DNA of 64,000 nucleotides from Cladophialophora immunda (GCF_000835495.1 NW_015622545.1:3116777-3180776); one strand, 5' to 3'. Numbered from the stretch's first letter, positions 11,136-22,096 are shown. The notes: generated by a model not told the origin, from the sequence alone. Numbers and translations: made by a program.

Positions 11136-12631
11136 TTAGAGAGTATAACGAAAGTTCTCGACGCCTTCAAGGATTTTGCCGTCTCGGTCTGCCCTTTTGT
11201 TCTCCTTCACGAAGTAGATCACGAGGAACGCCGTCAAGCCCAGGCAAATCGACAGGCTGGTGAAGGATGCATATAGTCCCGGCCGATAGTGGGGGTAGTC
11301 CTGCTGCCGAAAGTAGACGGAGCCAGCGATGCCGCCGATACCTCCCCAAACCGTCTGGAGAGGCACCGCGATCTGTCGCTTGGTGGTGCCGACCACGTTG
11401 TTCGCGAGGAAAGTGTACACGGCGGGGATGGCGCACTGGGAGCCGATGATGGAAAAGTAAATCCCCGTCATCTTCGCCCCGGTGTTGGGACCCCAGCCGA
11501 TCATGCCAAATCCAGCCATGGTGAGAAGGACGTGGCCCACGATGAACGGGCTTCGCATATGCAGCTTGTCGGCGGCGATCCCCGTGGCAATGTTGGCCAG
11601 ACACGCTGCGACATACGGGGGCGTGACCAGGATCTGGCTCATGGCCACGCTGAACCCCAAGGAGCTGAGGATGGTGGGCGTGAAAAAGCTCATGGTATAC
11701 GCGGCCGAGGTGAGGAAGAACAACAGGCTCGCCAGCAGCCAGACCTTCCAGTCCCGGAAAACACTCAGGGCTCTGTCCACGGTCATTTTTTCTTCGAGAA
11801 CCTCAGCGCGGTCCTCGGCGAGCCACAGCCTCAGTCGAGCCAATTCGTCGTGCTGCAACCACTTTGCTCTTTCGGGAAATTCGCAGACGAACAGCCAAAC
11901 CGGAATGGCGAGCGCTATCGTGATCAGTCCCGGGACCAAGTAGATCCAACGCCAGCCGTCGAGGCCGCCGGTGCCGTCCAAGGTGCTGAGGCCGTACGAG
12001 AGAATGCCCGTAAATGCGGCCAGGAGTTGGCCCAGAGCAAACCAGATTGCAAGGCGCCTCTGCGTTTCGTACCGCGTGTACCAGGAAGAGACGATGTAGA
12101 TGCACACAGGCTGGAAAAAAAATCCAAGTCAGCTTTGATTGCCGCACATCGGGCTGCTCATGTTCGACTAACCTGGAAGCTGCCTTCGAAGAGGCCGAGC
12201 AGGAGTCTGACCGCCACGAGCTGCGAGAACGTCTTCACAAAGGCGTGGCACATGGTCACCGCGCCCCAGCACAAGACCATCCCGAAGAAGAACATCTTGA
12301 CGCTGACGCGCCGGAGGATGAAATTGCTCGGGATCTCGACGAGGATGTACAGTGGGAACACCACCAGAAGTGCCACCGAGTATCTGTTACCCACCAGGGC
12401 CAGGTCGGTGCCCATCCCGGCCACCCTGGCCGTGGCGATGATGTTCCTGTCGATCAGAGAGAAGGTGAAGAGAATGACAAGGATGGGTATAACCCGAAAA
12501 TCGATCTTTCGCAATAGCTGTTTGTCGAGCAAGACCTCGGCTTCTTCCAGGTGCTCGGAGTCAGCATGCTTGATCTCAGTGGTTTGGATCACGTCTGTTG
12601 ACACGGTTTTGGGAGTTGCCATGGCAGCCAT
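11136..12631 (-). CDS. MFS transporter, Dal5/allantoate-permease-like
   Basis: Two exons on the minus strand (12631-12173 and 12110-11136) give 477 residues. The 62-base intron ends in a long T run followed by CCAG. It has about 12 hydrophobic segments, and the first half carries the anion:cation symporter style DKQLLRKIDFRVIP lead-in before helix 1 and the SLIDRxxI motif after it. GLFEGSFQP around the exon junction is the usual helix 4/5 signature. This family moves organic acids, nicotinate, ureides or vitamins across the plasma membrane. An in-frame ATG at 12712 would add 27 residues; 12631 was preferred because the extra residues look like leader sequence. Within a cluster of aromatic-acid-type enzymes, uptake of a carboxylate substrate is a reasonable inference. 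Confidence 0.88.
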
Positions 12632-12813
12632 GTCGACTTCGGGATTGGTGAGGGTACAGAGGAGAGAAAATGAAGAATGGGTAGGTGCACTGTAGCAGAG
12701 ACTTGGTGGCATGGTGAATCACTGAGCGACCATATGGGATATCTACCCCAGAAACCAACCATCTCCACAGCTGCTGATTTCCACAATCCGGGGAACGTTG
12801 AATGATGGAAATC

Positions 12814-12823
12814 CCGAACTCCG
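12814..12823 (-). promoter_or_regulatory. CGGAGTTCGG element upstream of permease
   Basis: The plus strand reads CCGAACTCCG, which is CGG-AGTT-CGG on the minus strand, the direction of the permease gene. It lies about 180 bases from the chosen start at 12631. The same element, with C or G at one position, recurs at 23571, 25264 and 32101. Direct CGG pairs are typical half-sites of Zn2Cys6 dimers; binding here is inferred. Confidence 0.4.
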
Positions 12824-12843
12824 AGATCCATGGCGATACGGGT

Positions 12844-12855
12844 TCGGACATCCGA
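12844..12855. promoter_or_regulatory. TCGG-N4-CCGA palindromic element
   Basis: The sequence TCGGACATCCGA has everted CGG half-sites 4 bases apart. It lies 20 bases from the CGGAGTTCGG element in the same promoter. Similar elements are at 23531 and 30913. Confidence 0.3.
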
Positions 12856-13231
12856 GAACGATGCGGATCCTGTGGAGATGCCAGTTTGACCAGGCTCGGA
12901 AGTCGCGCAAACAGACTTCCATGCCCTCGTAGACAAAATGAACATGCTGAACTCTCGTGTAGTAAGCGGAAGCCACTACCGAACCCGAAGTGCAGGTATT
13001 TTGCGCCAATGGAATGGGGACAACCAAAGACTGAGAGTGTCATGGCCAGCAATAGCCTGATAAGTCTTGTGTTAACTGGTCGGAAATGGTCAATCGTCAT
13101 CCTTTGCCGCCCAGAGGACAGTTTGATCTATCTACACCCCCCCGATTCCTGTCTCGGACGTAAACTGGCCACCCCTGCCACCTCTTACAGCCATAACGAG
13201 CTCTCATACTCTGAAAACAACGCGGCCTGTA

Positions 13232-13690
13232 TCATTTCCCGAGCAACTCGCTGGCTACCAAGAATGCATCTCTGCCCGCCGCCATCCCAGTGTAAAGCAT
13301 GCAATGGCGAATGGCCTCGCACGTATCCTCCTTGGAAAGCCCGTTGTGTGCGGTGGACAGCAGGTTGATGCGCAGCTCGTGTTCGCGGTTGGTGGCGATG
13401 AAGAGCGCAATGTTCAGCAAGTTCCGCTCTCGAAACGTAAGGCCCGGTCGAGCGTAACTGGACAGGGTGTGCTCGAACGTGTACTCTCTCAGGGTCTCCG
13501 AGAAAATGTTGCTCTCCTGATCAGATCCCAGATTCATCAGCTTTTTTATATCGATTTTTCCAGGTTTTCAGTTTGAGATCCTCACTCCAAGTTCGTAGGG
13601 CTTGCCGAGGAATTCCACCACCATCTTTTCCCCCAAGAGATATTTTTCGGAGCGTGGAGGCCCTGGCTTGCTGTCTTTTGCTGGAGCCAT
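13232..13690 (-). CDS. Carboxymuconolactone decarboxylase-like protein
   Basis: Two exons on the minus strand (13690-13586 and 13516-13232; 69-base intron GTGAGG to ATCAG) give 129 residues. The fold is recognised from the SYARPGLTFRERNLLNIALFIA helix pair, the HELRINLLSTAHNGLSKED motif and the final GRDAFLVASELL helix, as in gamma-carboxymuconolactone decarboxylases and AhpD-like proteins. Usual length is 120 to 140, so the model is complete. The start at 13690 gives MAPAKDSK; upstream ATGs in the same frame exist but add only leader-like sequence. The classic role is decarboxylation of carboxymuconolactone in protocatechuate breakdown. Fungi mostly use a different branch, so a related lactone or peroxide function is equally possible. 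Confidence 0.85.
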
Positions 13691-14028
13691 AATGGGCCGT
13701 GAGCTTGTTAGGTGATTGATGAAACTGGACCGATTCTTCGAGAAGTTAAGATGGGCTATAATGGATGACAATCGATTATCCCAAGCTCAGAGAAGATGAA
13801 CCCGGTCTGTGGCTTAGAGTCTCGTGCTTTAAATGTCATTGTATCAGTCACATGAGCCCGTCCAAGACCGAACTCAAGTCGAGGTCCTGTTGTCCGGCCA
13901 GTTGGGACCGGCCTGACTGAATGGCCGGGGTCCGAAACCTCGGACTTGCTCTTCGGGAGGAGAAGATTGGACGTTACGGGGGGAAAAACCGACCTGGGAG
14001 CTTTCATGTTCTCGTGCATGCTTCGACT
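13691..14028. other. Short intergenic region
   Basis: Upstream region of the decarboxylase-like gene and 3' end of the FAD monooxygenase gene. No exon was recognised. CGG-rich patches occur around 13925 to 13960, without the conserved ten-base element. Confidence 0.4.
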
Positions 14029-15395
14029 CTACTTGGAAATCACACTGAGTATATCCTCTGCCCTGTAGTTGTAGATCCAGGCCGGTCCGCCGCCACGATA
14101 CTGGTAATATTTGAACATGGCCCAGATCGACCACTCCTTGACCATTTGCATCAGCCCGGAACTTCTCTTGCGGATATTTCCAGCCCTGGTCGTGTAATCC
14201 AGAATCTGACCGATGCGTTCCATCCGGTGTGTCTCCCACCGCTGAAGACACTGTTTCATGTCTGGAAGCGTAGATTCTGGCAGATTCAACCTCGCAAGCA
14301 CATACGCCAACGTCTCCGCGTCTTCAAAGGCAGACGCGGCGCCCTGGCCCCCGGAAGGCGGAATGGCGTGTGCGGCATCTCCAATCAGGATCATTTTACC
14401 CGATCGAGAGACCCAGTGTTCGAGGTCGGGCACCTTTGCGAACCTGGAAGGGGGTGAGGAGTCAGCTTCATGTGGATGGGGATACATGGAGTCACGGTCA
14501 CTTACGGCCAGGTCCGGAAATGCTCCAGCGGCGTCGTCCTGGACAAGTCTCGCACAAACTGTGGCCAGCCTGGCTCTTCGGTGATCTCGTCGAAGATGTT
14601 GCTGATGGCTTGTTTGTCTTTCTCCAGCGCGGCCCAATTGCTCTCCCCCCGGTCCGGAACGTCCGTTGTGATGAAATAGCCGATTTCCTCCCCGTCGTAG
14701 CTATTGGGCAGGATCGAAAACGTGCCGTTTTTGCCGAAGAACATACACGGCAACTGCACTCCCTCCATCGAGGCGCCCATCAAGCGCCTCTGAGTGTGGC
14801 CCAAGGCAACGAGCAAGCCACTGTACTTGGAGAAACTTCCAGGATAGAGGTACTGCCGCGTGGGAGAATGGATCCCATCCGCGCCGATGAGGAACTCGGT
14901 GTGAATGGTTTCCCCGTCTTCAAACGCCAGTGAAATGGTGTCTCCGTCCTCCGCCAACCCTACGCATCTCTTTCCAAAGTGCATCGGGATGCCTTGTAAC
15001 CGGACTTCTGAGAGCAGCGCCTGGCGGACGACGTCTCGATTAATGCGTAGGCACTGGTAGTGGTACCTGCGCAGCCCGCCCCATGTGTGCGATCCCAGAT
15101 ATTTGCCCGCGACGGTGATCATCTGGACATCGTCATAGTTCCAGCCGCACTTCCTGATCCTGCCGTAGATACCGACGTGGTCTAGGACGCGCAGGGCATT
15201 GGGAGACAGGGCAATGTCGCCTCCTTTTCGGAAGTTCTCGTCGCGTACCTCGTAGATCACGCATGGAACATCCTGTTTCCGAAGGAAAAGGGCGAGGGTG
15301 AGTCCCTATAGAGCATGTGTCAAATTCTGCTGTAGATCAAGCGTGTAAGAGGCTCTCACCGCCAACCCACCGCCTAGGATGGTTACTGGTTTCAT
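14029..15395 (-). CDS. FAD-dependent monooxygenase, salicylate-hydroxylase-like
   Basis: Three exons on the minus strand (15395-15360, 15305-14506, 14443-14029) give 416 residues. The first coding exon is only 36 bases and ends inside the dinucleotide-binding motif: GGGLA precedes the 54-base intron and GLTLALFL follows it. The GADG motif of the middle region and the GDAAHA motif with the following GGQGAASAFEDAE mark a class A flavoprotein monooxygenase. Length is normal for salicylate or 6-hydroxynicotinate hydroxylase relatives (about 400 to 450). It would hydroxylate, or oxidatively decarboxylate, an aromatic acid using NAD(P)H and O2. It lies in tandem with the decarboxylase-like gene and the permease on the same strand, consistent with one aromatic-acid route. 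Confidence 0.9.
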
Positions 15396-16099
15396 GTTTT
15401 GATGTTTTGATGTTCTACCTTGCAAGCCTCTGCTTCGGTTGTTTCCTTAAGAGTTTCTGACAAGAGACCCGTCGCCCCTTCAGCGTGTCGTTGAAGGAGT
15501 ATTCTGCAAGAGGAAAGATACTTGAAAGTACCCCCGGCCTCAAGCCCGAGTCTTCTTTTCTCCACTACTCTTCCGTGTCGAGGTGCTCGGTGGTCCGACG
15601 GCTCGTAACACCGGCCAAAGTGGCTCGTTCGGTTGCGATGCACACGCGTCTTGAGCGAAGAGCATCCACCGATGTACCGTCATGTGTGAGATCAATCAGG
15701 AGGTAGGGAAGCTCCAAGACTCTGATGCTTCTCACCGAACAGATAGCCTCGGTCTTGTCCACCGACCACTGAAACTCGGCCTCTTTTGAAGGCGTTCACT
15801 TGAGCAGATCTGCTTTTGAGAGAAAAGTGTTCTTGGGTAAATGGATCACATTGTTGATTATCGTTCATTTTATGTGCCTCTTCGCAACAGAAGGTTAATT
15901 GCGGAGATTTGGGTCGGAAGACTTCATCTACGCGCTTCTCGCACTGAGAAAGAAGACATAAGGATGTTGCAAGTGCAGATAATTTTTATTTTCGGCTGAC
16001 AATACACCGTCTGGCAACTTGTGGACAGCGAAGCTAACCAATGTGAGCAGACTCCTTCTACCATTCTTCAGGCTTCACCTCTCCCCTTGATGCGAGATC
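15396..16099. other. Intergenic region upstream of FAD monooxygenase
   Basis: Contains the promoter of the minus-strand monooxygenase and the 3' end of the NmrA-like gene. AT-rich stretches lie around 15830 to 16020. No exon, RNA gene or repeat was recognised. Confidence 0.45.
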
Positions 16100-17053
16100 T
16101 CACGCGCCAACTTCTGGCAGCTCATAAGGATGCCTGACTAAAAACTCTTCAAAAGTCGAGAGTTTACCTCGCGCATTGGCAGCAGCCCAAGCCACCAACT
16201 CCTCGGACTTCGGACCAAAGTATCCAAACTCGTCTATGTAGCGGAAATAGTCCAGGAAGATTGATGTCGCTGCGGGTGGAAGGCATTTGGCGAACTCCTC
16301 ATCCGAAACTTGCTTATAGGTAATGGTCTTGCCACTCGAAGTGGACAAGGCGGCTGCCATCTCCTTCATCGTGTACAGCCTGGTGGCGGCGCAGAGTGTC
16401 TTGCCCTGGAACTTGTCCGGCTCGGCGAGGATGGCACCCACGAATTTCCCGCCATCCCCGACAGCGTCGAGCAGTGGCATACGGGCCTCGGGCGCCATGT
16501 TGCGAGTCAGTATCCAGGTGTCTCGGTGCTGGGGGTCGGGGCGTGGAGCTAAGAAAGTTTGAGAGGCAAAGTTCTCCATGAAGGATCCGGGACAGTAGAA
16601 CGAGCTCTTGACGGGCAAGCCTTGAATGTACTCTTCGCCCTTGGCCTTAGCGTCGAAGGGAGTGACGCCTCTATATTTTCCACCGGAAATTCTGGTGACC
16701 GACGGCAACGTGCTAAAAATGATGTACTCGACGCCTTGCTCGACGGCCACGTCAGCGATCATTTTGATGATGTTGTACTCGGCATCCAGCGCGTCGTCGC
16801 CAAACGCCGGGATGGTCATGGCAAACAGGGTATGTACCCCTGCGAGCGCTGTTTTGAGAGATGGTCTATCAGATACGTCTCCCACGACGACTTCGACTTT
16901 CGACATGAGCTGCTGAGCTTTGGGGGAGTCGACCGACCGTGTCACAGCGCGCACCGTGTACATTTTCGAAAGAGTAGCATCGTTAATGACATGGTCCACA
17001 ACTGACGAGCCTTGTTGGCCCGTTGCTCCAAGAACCGCCAGCACTTTGGCCAT
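16100..17053 (-). CDS. NmrA-like / NAD(P)-binding atypical SDR
   Basis: Single exon, 317 residues. The N-terminus has a beta strand followed by the glycine motif GATGQQG (9 to 15), typical of NmrA-type and isoflavone-reductase-like atypical SDRs. It lacks the YxxxK pair at the usual distance, which fits the NmrA subgroup whose members often sense NAD(P) rather than catalyse. A conserved YRGVTPFDAKAKGEEYI segment and a C-terminal helical cap complete the family pattern. It is divergent from a dihydroflavonol-reductase-like gene across 662 bases, so the two may share a promoter. Either a redox-sensing partner of a regulator or a reductase of a small phenolic is possible. Confidence 0.85.
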   Translation of the reverse strand: MAKVLAVLGATGQQGSSVVDHVINDATLSKMYTVRAVTRSVDSPKAQQLMSKVEVVVGDVSDRPSLKTALAGVHTLFAMTIPAFGDDALDAEYNIIKMIADVAVEQGVEYIIFSTLPSVTRISGGKYRGVTPFDAKAKGEEYIQGLPVKSSFYCPGSFMENFASQTFLAPRPDPQHRDTWILTRNMAPEARMPLLDAVGDGGKFVGAILAEPDKFQGKTLCAATRLYTMKEMAAALSTSSGKTITYKQVSDEEFAKCLPPAATSIFLDYFRYIDEFGYFGPKSEELVAWAAANARGKLSTFEEFLVRHPYELPEVGA

Positions 17054-17715
17054 TTTTGGTGTTGGTGTGATTGTTCGGCTGCTGGGCTGTTATCTTCTAA
17101 ACGATATTGAGCAACGAATATATAGTTCTCGCAGGGATGCTTCAGGAATGGGAACTTTGCCACTCATCATGGGGTCATTGCTTTTAAAATAGTCACCACT
17201 ACTGGACGCACGCCTTAAAACAGGATTGCATCAATATCCCGCTTCGCTCGCTGGAGTGGTCGATCGGAGGTTGGATTGGTCAGCACGCTGAGAGGGCAAA
17301 TGTATAACATGCGGTATTGTAGAGAAATTTGGATGATCGCGAACTTGCCACTCTATTCCTCGGGACTTCGGGATCGAGATTGTCTACTACTAAAGATTCC
17401 ACCCCGACGCCTTATCACTCGGTCATCGGAGTCATTTCATGGTCTCCCATACTCTGCAAAAGATGGATTTACTTAATTGGGTGCGCCGATCTACTTATTC
17501 TGAGGACTTGCATATCCCTGTAAGTGTAGTATCAGCCGAAAAGACATCTCTTGAAGCGAGCTCACGATCAAACGTGTTCCACAAGTAGACTCCATGTGCT
17601 TTTACACCAGAACTCAGATTTTCAATGCTGCAGCAGAGTCCATGAGTAACGGTGGTTCCTTATATCTTCCATAGTCTACACTGCTCAATCCCTCAACAAT
17701 CATTCAGCGGCCGAC
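17054..17715. promoter_or_regulatory. Divergent promoter, NmrA-like and DFR-like genes
   Basis: A 662-base region between start codons at 17053 (minus) and 17716 (plus). A TATATA sequence is at 17119-17124, about 66 bases upstream of the minus-strand start. A CGG-TCAT-CGG direct repeat is at 17419-17428. The plus-strand gene has a pyrimidine- and A-rich leader just before its ATG. No exon recognised. Confidence 0.5.
17119..17124 (-). promoter_or_regulatory. Putative TATA box of NmrA-like gene
   Basis: TATATA within an AT-rich patch about 66 bases before the start codon at 17053. Position and sequence fit a fungal TATA box, but the transcription start is unknown. Confidence 0.35.
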
Positions 17716-18720
17716 ATGAAGGTCCTTGTCACTGGCGGAACCGGCTTCCTTGCCGCTCACTGCATTGACCAGCTCCTACAGCGCGGTCATACAGTCGTCT
17801 TCACAGCACGTTCCGTCGAGAAAGCCCAACGTGTATTGCATAACCACTGCAGCACGCCCTCAGATACACTCGGCTATGTCATCGTCAAAGACATCGCCGA
17901 AGAGGCGGCCTTCGACGACGCAGTCCAGTCAGAGCCACCATTCGATGCCGTCCTCCACACCGCGTCACCTTTCTACTTGAACATCACTGATCCCAAAGAA
18001 CTCCTGGATCCCGCCATCCTCGGCACGACCGGGTTGCTTCATTCGATAAACAGGTTAGCACCGGCCGTGCGACGCGTTGTCGTCACATCGTCGTTTGCTT
18101 CCATGATGAGCCCTGCCCGGCACCCGAAGACGTATGACGAAACGAGCTGGAACCCGATCACCAGGGATGAAGCCGCGCTTAACGCCGCGAACGCGTACCG
18201 GGCAAGCAAAACACTAGCCGAAAGAGCTGCTTGGGACTTCGTCGACAGGGAGAAGCCCAACTTCGACATCGCCACCATTAACCCGCCATTGGTGCTCGGA
18301 CCTGTTACTCACGGCATCACGTCTCTCGATGGCGTCAACACCTCGAACGAACGCATTCTAGGCATGACCGAGGGCAAGTATAGGCACAGTCTTCCCCCGA
18401 GCTTGGGGGTGTACTTGTGGGCCGACGTGCGAGATGTCGCCCTGGCGCATGTCCGGGCGGCCGAAGTGCCAGAGGCCGGGGGCAGACGATTTCTCGTCGC
18501 GGCCGACACGTACTTAACCAATGCCGATATCGCGCGAGTCATCAAGGAAAGTTTTCCACATCTGGCGGATTTGCTTCCTTCCAAGCTGGAAAGTGATATG
18601 CCGGCCGACGTGTATGGCTATGACAACTCCCAGAGCAAGGCGATCTTGGAGCTTGACTACCGAAAACTGGATGACTGTGTCGTCGACACGGTCAAATCTC
18701 TCCTTGCTGTCCAGGGCTGA
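17716..18720 (+). CDS. Dihydroflavonol-4-reductase-like / Gre2-like reductase
   Basis: Single exon, 334 residues. Extended SDR: cofactor motif TGGTGF (6 to 11), a HTASPF segment, the catalytic Ser in VVVTSSFASM (Ser125/126) and Tyr161-x3-Lys165 in AYRASK. This places it with dihydroflavonol reductase, cinnamoyl-CoA reductase and the yeast Gre2 aldehyde/ketone reductases. Predicted reaction is NADPH-dependent reduction of an aldehyde, ketone or aromatic acyl derivative. It shares a divergent promoter with the NmrA-like gene. Near a 4-coumarate:CoA-ligase-like gene, a role on phenylpropanoid aldehydes is plausible but unproven. Confidence 0.9.
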   Translation: MKVLVTGGTGFLAAHCIDQLLQRGHTVVFTARSVEKAQRVLHNHCSTPSDTLGYVIVKDIAEEAAFDDAVQSEPPFDAVLHTASPFYLNITDPKELLDPAILGTTGLLHSINRLAPAVRRVVVTSSFASMMSPARHPKTYDETSWNPITRDEAALNAANAYRASKTLAERAAWDFVDREKPNFDIATINPPLVLGPVTHGITSLDGVNTSNERILGMTEGKYRHSLPPSLGVYLWADVRDVALAHVRAAEVPEAGGRRFLVAADTYLTNADIARVIKESFPHLADLLPSKLESDMPADVYGYDNSQSKAILELDYRKLDDCVVDTVKSLLAVQG

Positions 18721-19098
18721 TTGGTTTGGACCATCATTGTATCCCTCTAGCATACATCAAATTCCACAAACGGCGTACAAAATTGAAAAAACGAATCTTC
18801 CTACGTTTCGTGCTCTGGTCCTTTCTCGGCCTTGATGTAGCACTTATCGTACTTTCAAATGAAGCAATCATACTTGGGAAAGAACTACAAATTGGTCACC
18901 AACGCGGAGTCTCTTCCGTTTGCTCAAAAGCAGGACATCGTACTGAAGTAACGTCATTTACTCCTTTTTTTTGTCCCCCAAGGACTTCGCCTCCACCAAG
19001 AAGGGTACAGGACGGCTCTGACTCAGGTGTCTCAATTGATCTCGTGGCTCAAGCCATGAATTCGCACTCTGTTGGCCAACGAGGACGACCGACTTAAC
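18721..19098. other. Intergenic region between convergent genes
   Basis: The plus-strand reductase and minus-strand sugar-type carrier converge here. No exon was recognised; the stretch should contain both 3' ends. Confidence 0.4.
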
Positions 19099-21112
19099 TC
19101 AGACCTTTAGGAGTTGTATATCGGCATTGTGCTCGATATGGCGCTCCTCTGGCTTGTCTTCGACCAACCCTGCGCCATCAGCCGTCAAGTGCACGGCCAC
19201 AGTGTCGCCGAATAGAGCACCGATCTCCTCGACCGGGAGCCCTTTGGTCTCTGGGATGTAAAAGTAGGTGAAGATGAACGAAATCACACAGAGGCCAGCG
19301 TAGATCAGAAACATGCCCCATTTTCTGTGATTTGGTTAGCAAGCACAGTCAGCGTCCCTAGCTGGGGGAACGCGCATACATGCTTTGCAACGCCACGGGG
19401 GCTGGTGTCGAAAAGGTGATCGTCCCCACGAAGTACGCGCATATGGCGATGCTGACGCCCTTGGCTCGGATTGCGGTTGGAAATATCTCGGCGGTCCAGA
19501 CGAATGTCGGCGCATCGATACACTGCATCCATTAGCGAGACTGCCCTATGATACCGTAAAGCAGAGATGACATACCTGGAAGAATGCGATGAACAGAAAA
19601 ATAAAGAGGATGCATGCACCATTGCCGGCCTTGGATGGAGTTCCTTGATACTTCCACTGGAGGAGGGCTTCGGTAAACAAGATACAGGCAACTATGCCAA
19701 ATCCTGCCACTACACAAATATGTCAGCTTTTATACCGCGAGATGGATGTGTCAACTCACAGAGGAGAATTCGGCGGCCGTATCGGTCCATGAACCACATA
19801 GTCACAAAAATGGAAGCAGTGGCGACCATGGTGTAAGAGGCTGATTATTTCAGCCGAAGTACAGTCTAATATCACGTCGCTGAGGACTCACCGTATAGGA
19901 TCAGGGGAACGTCACCCGTAAGACCCAAGGATCCGACGAGGAGAGGAAAGAAATTCGTGATTCCGTAGATCTAATTAGAGTCAGCAAGGAATGTGTGCTG
20001 GTTCCCTCACACAATGCTGGTGGCTCCAGTTCAAACTTACACCTGATCCTTGTTGGGCAAATCTGTGGATACTCATCAGCCGTCTCCGGAGCTGGTACAC
20101 AGGATATCGGCACTCACAAAAGCAAGAATGCGGAAAGCGAACGGCGTCGCCAGGAGGGTTTCCTCAACATTTTCCAGTACGAGGGATTCTCGTCCTTGTC
20201 CATCTCGACCTGCCTCAAGATCTGGGTGTACTCGGCTTTCGCATCGGCCTCGGACGGGCTCGACGGGTCGTGATGCAACCTCTTCAGAACATCCCAAGCT
20301 TGCTCGGTTTTCCCCCTCCAGATGAGGTAGCGGGGGGATTCTGCACGGTTGTTTCAGCACCTCCGAAGAGACCAGCCTCGCACTGGACAAGGTTACCTGG
20401 AACGAAACAGACGCCCACCAGCAAGCCAATGGGACCAACACACGCAAGCGCGAGCGGGAGTCGCCAGCTGAGAGTGAGGTTTTTGGCGTGGTAACAGCCC
20501 AGCGACCCCCACGAGCACCTTCATCCACCTTGTCGTCAGTGGTCTTTGCCGTGTCGCGTGCGGGTGCAAGGGGACGTACACTATATACCCAATACCGGTA
20601 GAAAACTGGGTTGAGCCAGTCAGGAATCCGCGATTTTGTGGCGGAGCGACCTCTGTGAGGTACAACGGGACCAGGGCGAGCAGCATTCCCAAGCCGGCGC
20701 CCTGGATAATACGCATCACAAACAACATCGGGATATTGACCGAGCCCGCCACCAGAGCGCTGCCGACGGTGGACCACAATGCAGAGCTGGCCAAGGCTCC
20801 CCTCCGCCCAATCCAGTCGGAGACGAAGCTCTGACTGATGGCGCCCACGGCACAGCCGAAGAAGAACAATGCGTTGATGGCGCTGAGGATATTGGCCGTA
20901 TCTGGGGGCATTCCGTCAAAAATGAACGCTCTTTCCAAAGAATATGCATGCTCAGGGCACGTACGTAAACTGGTAGGGTCGAGGTCATAGTAGCTGTAGA
21001 AGCCCGGTTGACCGACGCTGGTCACAAAAACAGACGCTCCGTATCCGAAGCTGAAAGCGGCTATGACCACCACCAAGCAAACCTTGATGTTGTAGCTCGT
21101 GAGCTTGGGCAT
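19099..21112 (-). CDS. MFS sugar-transporter family carrier
   Basis: Ten exons on the minus strand: 21112-20965, 20901-20580, 20518-20397, 20340-20118, 20062-20041, 19970-19892, 19840-19760, 19709-19576, 19522-19380, 19324-19099, giving 499 residues with phase conserved at every junction. Exon 5 has only 22 bases. Family marks are SDWIGRRGALASSALWSTVGSA after helix 2, QNRGFLTG, SWRLPLALACV, PRYLIWRGK, the MDRYGRR loop and the closing PETKGLPVEEIGALFGD signature of the sugar/quinate porter subfamily. Predicted to be a 12-helix plasma-membrane proton symporter for a sugar, quinate or related polyol. A TATATATA sequence lies about 95 bases upstream of the start. Confidence 0.9.
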
Positions 21113-22096
21113 GATAATAACGATACAGCTCGACCCGACAAGGTGGTATCTGCTGAGTGCTGTCACGGAGGGATATGAAGGCGTCGGAGATGGGATATTG
21201 GCCGAATATATATACGGACATACAGCGCATAGGTATTGGTTGCGCCATAGGAAGGGCCATGGTTCCATTTACCCCGTGGGGTACAATTCTAGCCCAGTCA
21301 GTTCACGTTTCATGTCACCCAGATTCCATGACTCCGAAAGCCTTTCAAAACAGACTTGGCCTCATGGTTGGCATGAATGACCTCGTGGAAGAGCTGACAA
21401 TCGCGTCGGTAGCGAGCTCAACAAGTGTCTCTCGGATCTTTCTCCCAAGCAAATCCACCCAACTGAATTCGAGAATAGTTCGGGTTTCGGAGCTCAGCTG
21501 GTCAAGCATATTTCGGGTCCTGAAGAAGGTTCACGGACGTGCTGATGGGTCTACGACCAACGTATCGGCAAGGTATCGGTTCAGTATTGGCCTTCACCAA
21601 AGGAGGAAGCATTGTGTAGGTCTGAACCTGAACAAACCTTGACCTGGCGTGGACAGAGATGTCGTCGGTCGGAATTCTGCACAATAGACTGTATTCGGAA
21701 TAGGGAAACAAAACCAAGTACTGCCAATAATGTTGGACTGTGACAAGTCAGAACAATGAGCTCAAAGATATCACAATTCCAATACATCATTCATGTTCTA
21801 TGCTGTTTCTTTTGAAGCGAGTGAGAACCTGGACTTTGGTGTAATGAGTATAGCTTCAGCTCTGGAATTGAGACAAATCAACCGAGAACCTCCCATAATG
21901 CGCTGCAATAAATTTCTCGGACCACATCATTGCCTGATAGCCCGTAATCTCAAATCTAAAACTTCGCACTTCCAACGTTCAAACATCACAACACAAGGTG
22001 CTCGTGGTTGCACCCGACGAGATTTGCCAACATATTCACGAATGGGACGGTTATCACTGCATGGCCACAATGGCAAGGCAGACCGTTGTACTGCAG
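21113..22096. other. Intergenic region upstream of sugar-type carrier
   Basis: Nearly 1 kb, AT-richer than the surrounding genes, with no supported exon. It should contain the carrier promoter and the 3' end of the orphan gene. No repeat, RNA gene or transposon feature was found. Confidence 0.45.
21207..21214 (-). promoter_or_regulatory. Putative TATA box of sugar-type carrier
   Basis: TATATATA about 95 bases before the start codon at 21112. The transcription start was not determined. Confidence 0.35.

Larger units (their letters stand above)
12632..13231. other. Permease promoter region with paired CGG elements
   Basis: No exon recognised. It is the upstream region of the minus-strand permease and the 3' side of the decarboxylase-like gene. 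It holds a CCGAACTCCG element (12814-12823) and a TCGG-N4-CCGA palindrome (12844-12855) separated by 20 bases. Confidence 0.5.

Noticed and set aside
11289..12695. Plus-strand 468-codon frame across the permease gene
   Set aside because: Antisense to a gene with clear transporter motifs; composition is highly charged and lacks family marks.
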